64,000 bases of DNA, from positions 19,868 through 83,867 of the forward strand of contig JAGLCR010000002.1 of assembly GCA_023146135.1 (NCBI GenBank). Direction: 5' to 3'. This stretch comes from Bacteroidales bacterium (lineage in GTDB: Bacteria > Bacteroidota > Bacteroidia > Bacteroidales > UBA1556). A model generated the notes under the pieces. It saw only the letters and a list, made by a program, of their open reading frames with translations. It was not told the DNA's origin and made no database searches. Shown here piece after piece: positions 56,552 to 64,000 of the stretch. The first letter of the stretch is position 1, and each line of letters begins with the position of its first letter. The position numbers were made by a program, and so were the translations under genes.

Positions 56552-56977
56552 TTAAAATAAATTTCCGTTAATTGTAGCAATTGTAATTAAAACCCAAATT
56601 ATTGCCCCAATGATGTTTAGTATTAAAAATTGAACTTCTGTTTTTTCACGAAACCACCACATTAACACACCTAAAACCACTCCTATAAAACTTAAATAGA
56701 TAAGTTCTTTATCAAAGAAGAGTGGTAAAAGTATTGGTAAGATAATTTGAAAGAAAATACCAATAGAAATACCAGCTTTAATTAATTTTGGATTACTATT
56801 TCCGTTTAAAATACTTGTTAAAGCAATAATAAAATAAGGGATAAATATAATAAAAGTAAGAATAGCAATAAAAGGTGCCATTCTTCCCATTTCAATGGCT
56901 TTTATTGTAATTATTGCTTGCGTTAAAATAATTCCAATTATTAAAATCCATCCAAAATATTTATTTATTTTTCTCAA
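56552..56977 (-). CDS. small four-helix membrane protein, unknown
   Basis: 141 residues, four hydrophobic segments separated by short polar turns (IGIILTQAIITIKAIEMG, FIIFIPYFIIALTSIL, IFFQIILPILLPLFF, LNIIGAIIWVLITIATI). No family is recognised. The start must be TTG at 56975-56977: upstream in-frame codons hit a stop after four codons and a later ATG would lose the first helix. It starts 25 bp after the attC recombination point (57004), the usual position for a cassette gene. Confidence 0.65.
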   Translation of the reverse strand: MRKINKYFGWILIIGIILTQAIITIKAIEMGRMAPFIAILTFIIFIPYFIIALTSILNGNSNPKLIKAGISIGIFFQIILPILLPLFFDKELIYLSFIGVVLGVLMWWFREKTEVQFLILNIIGAIIWVLITIATINGNLF

Positions 56978-56997
56978 ACGTTGATTTTTTTAATAAA

Positions 56998-57108
56998 TGC
57001 TAACGTGTGGCTATATATTTACGTGGCGGATTCATCTGCCATAATTTATTTGCCATAATCTTAAATGATTGCGACTAAAACCGCCATGAAATATATAGCG
57101 TGTTGGGC
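56998..57108 (-). other. integron attC recombination site
   Basis: 111 bp with full attC layout on the minus strand: R'' GCCCAAC, then GCTATATATTT-CA-TGGCGG, a ~50-nt spacer, CCGCCACG-TAAATATATAGC, and R' GTTAGCA. The inner arms pair over 17 bp with one extra-helical base, as in genuine sites. The R'' box is the exact complement of GTTGGGC at the other end of the same cassette (57971-57977), as cassette theory requires. It sits 6 bp after the stop of the gene at 57114. Confidence 0.8.
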
Positions 57109-57113
57109 TTTCG

Positions 57114-57950
57114 TTATTTTTTCGTTCCTTCAAGTTTCATTTGTAATTCTCTGTCAATTTCTTCACTTACAATGTTTATTAATTCTCCGCTTTTGAAGTC
57201 ATATTTCTTAATCAATGAAGGTTCTGTATACTCGTCAAATTTTCCGTCTTTATTATGGTCTATTCCAATTTTTATTAGCAAGTCCTTCCTGTTTTCAACA
57301 AAATCCATTTGATAAACATCAGCATTTTCAAATTTTATTTCCCTTAATTTCTTGTCTTTCAAAGAATATAAATATAGTGTTTTGTAGTCAAGTTGGTTAA
57401 CTACCCCGTCTTTATATGTGTCCGTGGTTGCTGCTCTAAATAAAATTAAAATATCATCATCAAAATATTCGGTCTGAATGTTTCCAAAATTCACTCGGGA
57501 ATTAAATAATTTTTCAATGGTGCTATTTTTATAGTCATAAATCAAAAGGTTATTAAAGTCGCCATAATATTGTCTTGAATATCTTTTGTCTATTTCATAG
57601 TCTAAATCACTACTCATATCCAATAAACCCATTACTTCTTCATTTATGAATTCTGCCCCATTCAATGCCTTATGAGAAACTGGAATTATATAAACTAAAT
57701 TCAAAGTGTCGACAAGTCTCGGAATTTCATAAGAAATCAATTGTTGTCTTTTATTCTCTTGTTGTAATTCTTCAATTTTTTCATCCGACAAAATTCCATC
57801 GTTCTGATTATTATACCTTAAACTTCTGCTAATTTCAGTTATTGCAAAAAATGTAATTAAAATTAGTCCAACAATTACAAATAATACAACAATACTCCCT
57901 AAAACAGCAAGTAGTTTTTGATTGTAATTTTTGATTTTCTCAATGTTCAT
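57114..57950 (-). CDS. membrane-anchored protein of unknown function (gene cassette cargo)
   Basis: 278 residues. One N-terminal membrane helix (LLAVLGSIVVLFVIVGLILI, about 13-36), a short coiled coil (SDEKIEELQQENKRQQ), then a beta-rich domain of ~200 residues, probably periplasmic. It carries a Ca-loop-like DHNKDGKFDEYTEP. No family is recognised. It is the only gene of a 973-bp cassette whose ends are the GTTGGGC at 57971-57977 and the attC at 56998-57108. The start ATG is 21 bp inside the cassette. Confidence 0.7.
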   Translation of the reverse strand: MNIEKIKNYNQKLLAVLGSIVVLFVIVGLILITFFAITEISRSLRYNNQNDGILSDEKIEELQQENKRQQLISYEIPRLVDTLNLVYIIPVSHKALNGAEFINEEVMGLLDMSSDLDYEIDKRYSRQYYGDFNNLLIYDYKNSTIEKLFNSRVNFGNIQTEYFDDDILILFRAATTDTYKDGVVNQLDYKTLYLYSLKDKKLREIKFENADVYQMDFVENRKDLLIKIGIDHNKDGKFDEYTEPSLIKKYDFKSGELINIVSEEIDRELQMKLEGTKK

Positions 57951-57970
57951 TGTGTTATTTTTTTAATGAA

Positions 57971-57977
57971 GCCCAAC
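57971..57977 (-). other. cassette boundary: R' box GTTGGGC
   Basis: The minus strand reads GTTGGGC, a perfect GTTRRRY. Just outside it, ATATAAAC-GAC and GTT-GTTTATAT form an 11-position stem with one mismatch (57983-58015), as in a short attC. The G belongs to the flanking repeat copy 2 and TTGGGC opens the cassette. Confidence 0.6.
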
Positions 57978-58347
57978 ATTAGTATATAAACAACTCCCGT
58001 TTACTGTCGTTTATATCATTTTTATAATTGAATATCAGTTTATTAAAAATTTAACAAATTGTTATATATTCAAATAAAATAACAGGAGGTTTTGGCTCCA
58101 CTAATATCATTTATACTTAATTGCTAAATATAAGAAAATATTTTCATTTGTTTATCAATTTGGAAAATATATTGAAGCTAAATTGCCTTATCTACTCTAA
58201 TAATACTATACGGCTTATAATAACTTGATTATAGCATAGTAAATACACTCACAATACACAGAGTTTTTTTACTACTATAGCGGCTGAAATCACATCAATA
58301 GAAATGGCAAAAAAGGAAGATAAATATGCAAAGAAAAAGCTCAAGGC
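57975..58347. repeat. ftsX-upstream direct repeat, copy 2 (middle)
   Basis: 373 bp. The left 213 bp match copy 1 and the right 258 bp (from TTTTGGCTCC at 58090) match copy 3, with roughly 3-5% differences from copy 3. It is therefore the only complete copy of the ftsX upstream region plus the first codons of ftsX. No gene is present apart from the truncated ftsX start. Confidence 0.9.
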
Positions 58348-58384
58348 ATTTTTTTTGTTAAAAGTTTCAACATCTAGGCTATGA
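58304..58384 (+). pseudogene. truncated duplicate of the ftsX start
   Basis: ATG at 58304 begins MAKKEDKYAKKKLKA, the same as FtsX except one Arg/Lys change. Homology stops after CTCAAGGC (58347). The frame runs on for 11 unrelated codons to TGA at 58382-58384. Confidence 0.85.
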
Positions 58385-58415
58385 ACTCTCATCAAAATAT
58401 TTCAAGCGGTTTAAT

Positions 58416-59255
58416 TTATAATAAAAATGTTACTCCTAAAGCTGGACCTAACACATTAACCTTAGTTGTTAATTCGTTAGCTTTACCTTCATCATCAATA
58501 CGTTTGTAATAAAAGTTTCTAAAACCAACATCAACTGATAGCCAATCTAACACTCTTAAATTATTGAAGTACGTAAAATCATACGCAAATTTAGAAGAGT
58601 TCCCTATTCCAAAACCACCGATATTACCCATGACTACAATCTTAAATTTTTCGGTCACAACAAATGTCGTTTTTGCTCCAACCATTAAATCCCACCATTT
58701 TTGAGGTATGGCTTCACTTCCTTCAATTACTTTATCGTTTTGACCAGGCAAAGGGTTTTCAATAGTAAACACGTAATCAATCTTTATATCATTACTCCAA
58801 TATTTTGCCCCTACGCCAACTTCTAAAGCCCATCCTTTAATTACATTCTTATTCTTAATTTCAAAATTGTCAAAAACGATATATGATAATTTCAGGTCTA
58901 AAATTCTTTGTTTTATAGTTAAATAGGCAGTTGTAGACACTAAATTACCGCTACTAGAAAAATCACTTCCTAATGTAGCAAAGGTGCCGTCAAAACTAAG
59001 AATAGACCTTTTATAACGGGCCGCAGCAATGATCTGAAAACCGGCATTGGTTAACGAAGATAAATCACTAAAAGATTGACGAAGTTTTTCTCCTCCAACA
59101 TCGGTTGATTGTGACGCTATAAGTGCATAGGGTGTTATTTCAAATCCCCAATCATTCATTTTAGCTACTTCATTATATTTACCACTTGTTTCTTGTCCAA
59201 ACAAGAACCCTAAATTGACAAATAGTAATAACGAAATTAAAGTAATTTTTTTCAT
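58416..59255 (-). CDS. outer-membrane beta-barrel protein, unknown
   Basis: 279 residues with a signal peptide (to GFLFGQ). Alternating amphipathic strands (WALEVGVGAKYWSNDIKIDYVF, FKIVVMGNIGGFGIGN, WLSVDVGFRNFYYKR) and a C-terminal strand ending GVTFLL suggest a small porin-like barrel. No family is recognised. It is the only intact gene between repeat copies 2 and 3. Downstream of its stop lies the truncated ftsX copy, upstream an HTH remnant on the same strand. Confidence 0.68.
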   Translation of the reverse strand: MKKITLISLLLFVNLGFLFGQETSGKYNEVAKMNDWGFEITPYALIASQSTDVGGEKLRQSFSDLSSLTNAGFQIIAAARYKRSILSFDGTFATLGSDFSSSGNLVSTTAYLTIKQRILDLKLSYIVFDNFEIKNKNVIKGWALEVGVGAKYWSNDIKIDYVFTIENPLPGQNDKVIEGSEAIPQKWWDLMVGAKTTFVVTEKFKIVVMGNIGGFGIGNSSKFAYDFTYFNNLRVLDWLSVDVGFRNFYYKRIDDEGKANELTTKVNVLGPALGVTFLL

Positions 59256-59331
59256 AATTATTTTTTTGTGATGCTATAACATCTTAACAAGTTATCTTTA
59301 TTTTGGTGCATCAAAAAAATGTTTTCGCGCA

Positions 59332-59534
59332 TCATTTATCAATTCTCAGTTTGTTTAATTTGTTCTTTAGTGCATCATTTAACACATACCTTCTCACTTT
59401 GTCTGCTCCAATAAGTTCGATTAAATGATGTGATTTAAGTAATACTATATCTCGTTGTATAGTCGCTCTAGATACTGATATATAATCTATTAGATCATTG
59501 GTTGATTTTATACTTTTTATGTTTACGTTTTTTA
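59332..59534 (-). pseudogene. winged-helix/HTH fragment cut by repeat copy 3
   Basis: The minus strand reads STNDLIDYISVSRATIQRDI, then VLLKSHHLIELIGADKVRRY and a Lys-rich end to TGA (59332-59334): about 65 residues of a DeoR/MarR-like winged helix without a start codon. It is interrupted on its N-terminal side by the edge of repeat copy 3. It is probably the tail of a larger regulator lost when the repeat junction formed. The rest of 59256-59747 has no gene. Confidence 0.5.
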
Positions 59535-59791
59535 TTTTGGCTCCACTAATATCATTTATATTTAATTGCTAAATTAAGAAAATATTTTCATTTGTTTATC
59601 AATTTGGAAAATATATTGAAGCTAAATTGCGTTATCTACTTTAATAATACTATACGGCTTATAATAACTTGATTATAGCATAGTAAATACACTCACAATA
59701 CGCAGAGTTTTTTTACTACTTTAGCGGCTGAAATCACATCAATAGAAATGGCAAAAAAGGAAGATAAATACGCAAAGAAAAGGCTCAAGGC
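59535..59791. repeat. ftsX-upstream direct repeat, copy 3 (native ftsX copy)
   Basis: 257 bp from TTTTGGCTCC to CTCAAGGC inside ftsX (codon 15). It matches copy 2 (58090-58347) nearly base for base, and its first ~96 bp match copy 1. It holds the real upstream region and start codon of ftsX. Confidence 0.9.
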
Positions 59792-60632
59792 TTCTTATAT
59801 TACTTCGGTTATTAGTATCACCTTGGTTTTATTCGTTTTGGGTTCATTGGGCTTGGTTGTGCTTCAGGCCAAGCTTATTAGCAAGCATGTGCGCGAAAAT
59901 ATTCAGCTTACCGTTTTCATGAAAAACGATGTAAAAGAAGCTGATATGCTTCGGCTAAAGAAGTATCTTGATGCAAAGCATGATGTTAAATCCACAAAAC
60001 TTATTTCTTCGGAGGAAGCCGCAGAGGTTTATTCCAAAGAATTAGGAGAAGATTTTATTAAGTTCTTAGATGGCGAGAACCCATTACACGCAAGTATTGA
60101 GGTGTTTTTGCACGAAGAATATGCCAATGTGGATAGCTTGGCTCAACTTGCTACGATGATCGAAACGCACCGAGGGGTAGAGGAAGTGAAATACCATAAA
60201 AGCTATGTGGAAACTATCAATAATAATATTGGTAGAATTACGATGGTTTTTCTAGCCGTTGTGGTGCTGCTGCTTCTAATATCCATTGTTTTAATTAACA
60301 ATACTATTCGACTATCAGTTTACTCAAGTCGATTTATTATTCGGGCAATGCAGCTCATCGGAGCCACTCAAGGATTTATTCGTAAACCCTTTGTATGGCA
60401 AGGGATTATTCAAGGAATTATAAGCTCTATTTTAACAATAGGAATACTTATCGCTATTCTATATAAGATAAACGCCTATTTCCCTGAGATGGTTAATCTA
60501 CACTTTATTGATATGTATTTGGTGCTATTTGGTAGCATTATATTGGTTGGTGTTTTAATCTCATGGTGGTCTAGCTCCTTGGCCGTTCGCAAGTATTTAA
60601 GAATGACATTAGATAATATTTATTTATCATAA
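59748..60632 (+). CDS. ftsX: cell division protein FtsX
   Basis: 294 residues. FtsX permease: first helix VISITLVLFVLGSLGLVVL (about 19-38), periplasmic domain to ~165, then three helices with the MQLIGATQGFIRKPFVWQG segment between them. Together with the ATPase FtsE it activates periplasmic peptidoglycan hydrolases at the septum. ftsE is not adjacent, as usual in this phylum. The first 15 codons lie in direct repeat copy 3. It begins the ftsX-DUF3098-uppP-truB-queA-ispD block. Confidence 0.94.
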   Translation: MAKKEDKYAKKRLKASYITSVISITLVLFVLGSLGLVVLQAKLISKHVRENIQLTVFMKNDVKEADMLRLKKYLDAKHDVKSTKLISSEEAAEVYSKELGEDFIKFLDGENPLHASIEVFLHEEYANVDSLAQLATMIETHRGVEEVKYHKSYVETINNNIGRITMVFLAVVVLLLLISIVLINNTIRLSVYSSRFIIRAMQLIGATQGFIRKPFVWQGIIQGIISSILTIGILIAILYKINAYFPEMVNLHFIDMYLVLFGSIILVGVLISWWSSSLAVRKYLRMTLDNIYLS

Positions 60633-60644
60633 AAAAATTACATT

Positions 60645-60896
60645 ATGGCAGTTTCAAATTCAAATGAAGAAGTGCAATTTGCTTTTTGCAAAAGGAATTA
60701 TATATTTATGGGTATTGGCATTTTATTGCTAATCATAGGCTTTGCACTTTTAGCAGGTGGTGGGTCTTCTGATCCAAAAGTGTTTAATCCAGAGATTTTT
60801 AATAATCAACGATTAGTTGTTGCTCCATTGTTTATGTTATCGGGTTTTGTATTAGAGATTTATGCGATTATGTATCGCAAAAAGGATAATGATTAA
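60645..60896 (+). CDS. DUF3098 membrane protein
   Basis: 83 residues, two membrane helices (YIFMGIGILLLIIGFALLAG and APLFMLSGFVLEIYAIM). This Bacteroidetes-specific family almost always lies between ftsX and uppP, as here. Its function is unknown, presumably in envelope growth or division. It is 12 bp after ftsX and overlaps uppP by one base (TAATG). Confidence 0.9.
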   Translation: MAVSNSNEEVQFAFCKRNYIFMGIGILLLIIGFALLAGGGSSDPKVFNPEIFNNQRLVVAPLFMLSGFVLEIYAIMYRKKDND

Positions 60897-61690
60897 TGAG
60901 TTGGATTGAAGCCCTTATCCTCGGTATTATTCAAGGACTAACCGAGTTTTTACCTGTAAGTAGTAGTGGACACCTCGAAATTGCAAAGGCAATTTTAGGT
61001 GACACCTCTGTTCCAGAGGAAAGTATGATGATGACTGTTATTCTACATGGAGCTACTGCACTAAGTACAATAGTAGTTTTTCGTAAAGAAATAATGGAAA
61101 TACTAAATGGTTTATTTCAATTTAAGTGGAATGAGCAAACAAAATTTAGTTTGAAGATAGTTATATCAATGGTGCCTGCGGCTATTGTTGGCGTTGCTTT
61201 TAATGATGAAATTGAGGCCTTCTTTGGCGGTAGAATCCTATTTGTAGGCTTCATGCTACTTTTAACAGGAGGTTTGTTATTTTTGGCTGATAAAGCTAAA
61301 GTAACCGAAAAGAAAGTGGGCTTTTGGGATGCTCTTATTATTGGGGTTTCACAAATGATAGCTATTTTGCCTGGTATATCTCGCTCAGGCGCTACTATTT
61401 CCACGTCGGTACTATTGGGAATTGATCGTGAGCGCTCTGCTCGATTTTCATTTTTGATGGTTGTACCATTGATTCTTGCAAAGGTTGCTAAAGATATACT
61501 TAGTGGTGATATACATTTTGATGCAGCACATACGGTGCCTTTGAGTGTTGGATTTATTGCCGCTTTCGTAACAGGTCTTCTTGCTTGTACCTGGATGATT
61601 AAAATTGTAAAAAAGAGTAAATTATCATGGTTTGCCTTTTACTGTATTGCCGTTGGCTTAATCGCTATTTCTTATAAAATGTTTTTCTAA
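60896..61690 (+). CDS. uppP: undecaprenyl-diphosphatase
   Basis: 264 residues. BacA/UppP motifs are intact: GLTEFLPVSSSGHL (residues 15-28) and PGISRSGATISTSVLLGI (about 160), with eight membrane helices. It removes a phosphate from undecaprenyl diphosphate to recycle the lipid carrier for peptidoglycan and other glycans. It overlaps DUF3098 and truB by one base each, so it is translated in a coupled series. Confidence 0.96.
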   Translation: MSWIEALILGIIQGLTEFLPVSSSGHLEIAKAILGDTSVPEESMMMTVILHGATALSTIVVFRKEIMEILNGLFQFKWNEQTKFSLKIVISMVPAAIVGVAFNDEIEAFFGGRILFVGFMLLLTGGLLFLADKAKVTEKKVGFWDALIIGVSQMIAILPGISRSGATISTSVLLGIDRERSARFSFLMVVPLILAKVAKDILSGDIHFDAAHTVPLSVGFIAAFVTGLLACTWMIKIVKKSKLSWFAFYCIAVGLIAISYKMFF

Positions 61691-62397
61691 TGAACTTTGA
61701 TTTTGTAGCTGGTGAAATACTATTAGTAGATAAGGAGGTTTCGTGGACATCTTTCGACGCCGTGAAATCCATTCGTGGAACATTACAAAAAGCACATAAT
61801 TTGCGCCGCTTCAAAGTGGGGCATGCCGGCACCTTAGATCCTCTTGCTACAGGCTTACTACTGATTTGTACCGGTAAGGCCACAAAAAAGATTGATAGCT
61901 TGCAAGCTCAGGAAAAAGTTTATACGGGAAAAATATTCCTTGGTGCTACCACTCCTTCGTCTGACTTGGAAACTGAAGTAGATCAAAAATTTCCAATCGA
62001 TCATATTACAGAAAAAGATGTGCTGCTTTGCGCAAAGGAGTTTGAGGGAGATCATGAACAAACGCCGCCTGTATTTTCAGCTATAAAGATTGATGGTAAA
62101 AGAGCCTACGAATATGCTCGAAAAAATGAAGAGGTGAAAATGAAGAGTAGGAAAGTATATATTCATCATTTTAAAATTACCAATATTGATTTTCCTGAGG
62201 TGGAATTTGAAATAAAATGCAGTAAAGGAACTTATATACGTTCCATTGCACGCGATATGGGTAGTAAGTTAAATAGTGGAGCCTACCTTTCGCTACTTCG
62301 TCGAACTATGATTGGTGATTATTCTGTTGACGATGCACTTAAAGTTTCGCAAGTGAAAGAATTAATTATGCAACAAGAAATAGTAAAAAAAGATTAG
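61690..62397 (+). CDS. truB: tRNA pseudouridine(55) synthase
   Basis: 235 residues. Catalytic motif GHAGTLDPLATGLL with the nucleophilic Asp, KxYxGKIFLG, and the late KCSKGTYIRSIARDMG motif. It makes pseudouridine 55 in the T-loop of tRNAs. The C-terminal PUA domain is short, as usual in Bacteroidetes. It overlaps uppP by one base. A 247-bp gap with a promoter element separates it from queA. Confidence 0.96.
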   Translation: MNFDFVAGEILLVDKEVSWTSFDAVKSIRGTLQKAHNLRRFKVGHAGTLDPLATGLLLICTGKATKKIDSLQAQEKVYTGKIFLGATTPSSDLETEVDQKFPIDHITEKDVLLCAKEFEGDHEQTPPVFSAIKIDGKRAYEYARKNEEVKMKSRKVYIHHFKITNIDFPEVEFEIKCSKGTYIRSIARDMGSKLNSGAYLSLLRRTMIGDYSVDDALKVSQVKELIMQQEIVKKD

Positions 62398-62512
62398 TTT
62401 TTTATTCTCTCTTTCGCCATTATTTTGGTAACCTTTTATCCTTATTTGCGTTAATAATCTTTAATGGGCTGTTATATAAAAGAAAAGGCTTTACAAAAGC
62501 ATTTAATTGTAG

Positions 62513-62520
62513 TATATTTG
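62513..62520 (+). promoter_or_regulatory. -7 element (TATATTTG) of queA
   Basis: Perfect TAnnTTTG. A TTA at 62491-62493 lies exactly 19 bp upstream where TTG is expected. 124 bp before the queA start codon. Confidence 0.5.
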
Positions 62521-62644
62521 CAGCCGCTTTTTGATGGGCAAAAATAAAATGATAATCGTTGAGGTATATATCTCAATTGTATCGTAATAAGCTAGTTAAA
62601 AGGATATTATTTAGTGATTGAAAGTAATTAAAGCGATAATAAAT

Positions 62645-63694
62645 ATGAAACTTTCCAAGTTTAATTATAAATTACCAGAAGAATTAATTGCAAAAATGCC
62701 AAGAGAAAATCGCGATGAGTCGCGTTTGATGGTGATAAATCGTGAAGATGGGAGCATAAAAGACTTCTATTTTAAGGATGTACTTAATTTTTTCGATGAT
62801 CAAGATGTTTTTGTAATCAATAATACAAAAGTATTTCCGGCACGTCTTTATGGAACTAAGGAAAAAACGGGTGCTAAGATTGAAGTGTTTTTACTTCGTG
62901 AATTGAACCGTGAAACTCGCCTTTGGGATGTATTGGTAAACCCCGCTCGTAAGATTCGCATAGGAAATAAGCTGTATTTTGGTGAAAATGATGAATTGGT
63001 TGCTGAGGTAATTGATAATACTACTTCGCGAGGTCGTACACTTCGATTTTTATTCGATGGCGAATACGAAGATTTCAAGAAAACAATTGAAAGTTTGGGT
63101 GAGACGCCAATTCCACCAGATTTGAACCGTGAACCAGAAGAGATAGATAAAGATCGTTATCAAACAATCTTTGCCGCTCGTGAAGGTGCTGTTGCTGCTC
63201 CAACTGCGGGCATGCACTTTAGCCGTGAATTGATAAAACGATTAGAAATTAAAGGAATTGAATTTACAGAGGTAACCCTTCATGCGGGAGTTGGAAATTT
63301 CCGTAATATTGAAGTGGAAGATTTGTCAAAACATAAGATGGACTCTGAGGAAATGTATATTACTGAGAGATCATCTGGTGTTGTAAATAAGGCAATCAAT
63401 AATAAGCGCAAAATTGTTGCAGTTGGTACTACTTCCATGAAAGCCATGGAGTCCTCAGTAAGTATTTCTAAACATCTGAAACCCTACGAGGGATGGACCA
63501 ATAAGTTTATTTTTCCTCCTTATGAATTTAGTATTGCTGATGCATTGATTACTAATTTTCATGCACCAAAAACCCCAATGATGATGCTTGTTGCATCCTT
63601 TGCTGGATATGATTTACTGATGAAGGCTTATAAGGAAGCAGTAAAACGTAAGTATAGCTTTTTAACTTATGGTGATGCTATGCTCATTATTTAA
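62645..63694 (+). CDS. queA: S-adenosylmethionine:tRNA ribosyltransferase-isomerase
   Basis: Start at ATG 62645 ([19 protein letters not shown], the usual QueA opening); a TTG nine codons earlier is less likely. 349 residues. Family motifs: [46 protein letters not shown] and [15 protein letters not shown]. It makes epoxyqueuosine in tRNAs with GUN anticodons. It is followed by a terminator and then ispD. Confidence 0.96.
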   Translation: MKLSKFNYKLPEELIAKMPRENRDESRLMVINREDGSIKDFYFKDVLNFFDDQDVFVINNTKVFPARLYGTKEKTGAKIEVFLLRELNRETRLWDVLVNPARKIRIGNKLYFGENDELVAEVIDNTTSRGRTLRFLFDGEYEDFKKTIESLGETPIPPDLNREPEEIDKDRYQTIFAAREGAVAAPTAGMHFSRELIKRLEIKGIEFTEVTLHAGVGNFRNIEVEDLSKHKMDSEEMYITERSSGVVNKAINNKRKIVAVGTTSMKAMESSVSISKHLKPYEGWTNKFIFPPYEFSIADALITNFHAPKTPMMMLVASFAGYDLLMKAYKEAVKRKYSFLTYGDAMLII

Positions 63695-63716
63695 TCATTA
63701 ACGAAGATTTTTTTTG

Positions 63717-63750
63717 AAGCCCGATTTACTTTGTATTTCGGGTTTTTTAT
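63717..63750 (+). terminator. terminator of queA
   Basis: GCCCGA and TCGGGT arms around a 13-nt loop, then TTTTT. The stem is short (five to six pairs) but the T-run is good. Confidence 0.65.
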
Positions 63751-63923
63751 TTACCTTTGGTACTTATTCAGTATATGCAAGCACTGTTTTGCTTTATATA
63801 TTGAGTTTTATTGATGTGGTAGTCAATATAAATACCCTGAAAAGGATTGACAAACAAAGCATTCACTTCTAAGGTGAATAGGTGGTGTGAATTATTATTA
63901 GTTTTTATAGGAAGGATTATTTT

Positions 63924-64000
63924 ATGGAAAAATATGTGCTTATTATTGCCGGAGGCATGGGAAAAAGAATGAATATGGATATTCCAAAACAATTTATTCC
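63924..64000 (+). CDS. ispD: 2-C-methyl-D-erythritol 4-phosphate cytidylyltransferase, start only
   Basis: Only 25 codons are in the window: MEKYVLIIAGGMGKRMN, then MDIPKQFIP. The GGxGxRM...PKQF signature belongs to IspD-type nucleotidyltransferases, which make CDP-methylerythritol in the MEP isoprenoid pathway. An AGGA ribosome-binding site lies 10 bp before the ATG. In Bacteroidetes ispD commonly follows queA, as here. The rest lies beyond the window. Confidence 0.85.
   Translation, partial: MEKYVLIIAGGMGKRMNMDIPKQFI

Noticed and set aside
62398..62644. Possible small gene or riboswitch (preQ1) ahead of queA
   Set aside because: Only a promoter element was found. I saw no preQ1-type pseudoknot with an A-rich tail near the start codon and no ORF of use.
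63768..63992. 74-codon minus-strand frame after queA
   Set aside because: It overlaps the start of ispD on the other strand and has no recognisable features.

Overview
The window is a piece of a Bacteroidetes (Bacteroidota) chromosome, probably from a free-living member near the Flavobacteriales/Sphingobacteriales. The evidence is AT-rich DNA, eight proteins with type IX secretion (T9SS) C-terminal sorting domains, a TonB-dependent receptor with a carboxypeptidase-regulatory-like N-terminus, TAnnTTTG promoter elements, a DUF3098 gene, and gene orders typical of the phylum (acpP-fabF-rnc, rimP-nusA-infB, ftsX-DUF3098-uppP-truB-queA-ispD).

Layout. 1-7.1 kb (minus strand): start of a TonB receptor behind a long leader with an attenuator-like hairpin, a CPA2-type antiporter, a small envelope protein and a secreted subtilisin. 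7.2-12.6 kb: rnc-fabF-acpP, a secreted Asp-box protein and an SQR/NDH-2-like flavoprotein. 12.8-17.1 kb (plus): a PPi-type phosphofructokinase and an MlaE/MlaF lipid-transport pair with CvpA and a deacetylase-like lipoprotein. 17.1-18.5 kb: tadA and a secreted CxxCH protein. 18.6-21.5 kb: tRNA-Leu followed by a small accessory patch holding a broken serine recombinase, a lipoprotein, an Rhs tail fragment, a FISUMP lipoprotein and palindromic repeats. 21.5-29 kb: two very large convergent T9SS proteins that share a repeat domain. 29.3-43.4 kb (plus): mostly housekeeping genes (PfkB kinase, an EF-G paralogue lacking the catalytic His, purF, tRNA-Gln, rimP-nusA-infB, a mannose-1-phosphate guanylyltransferase, a DPP7-type S46 peptidase). 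43.4-47.4 kb: envelope genes and OsmC. 47.7-52.5 kb: a module of secreted proteins, a HExxH protein and a membrane-anchored TPR-HTH regulator, with matching TGACA-N5-TGACA repeats upstream of both transcription units. 59.7-64 kb: the ftsX-to-ispD block.

The most unusual part is 52.7-59.8 kb. The DNA just upstream of ftsX occurs three times as direct repeats (52683-52893, 57975-58347, 59535-59791). The middle copy even carries a truncated ftsX start. Two blocks of accessory genes lie between the copies. The first block looks like an integron cassette array without an integrase: a textbook attC site lies at 56998-57108, its R'' box GCCCAAC is exactly complementary to the GTTGGGC that opens the same cassette at 57971-57977, and the left edge of the repeats falls at the G/TT recombination point. 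Small membrane proteins, a DUF2141/BamA-like pair and a frameshifted DUF1016 gene are the cargo.

Nothing here could be checked against a database. Family names rest on motifs recognised by eye.
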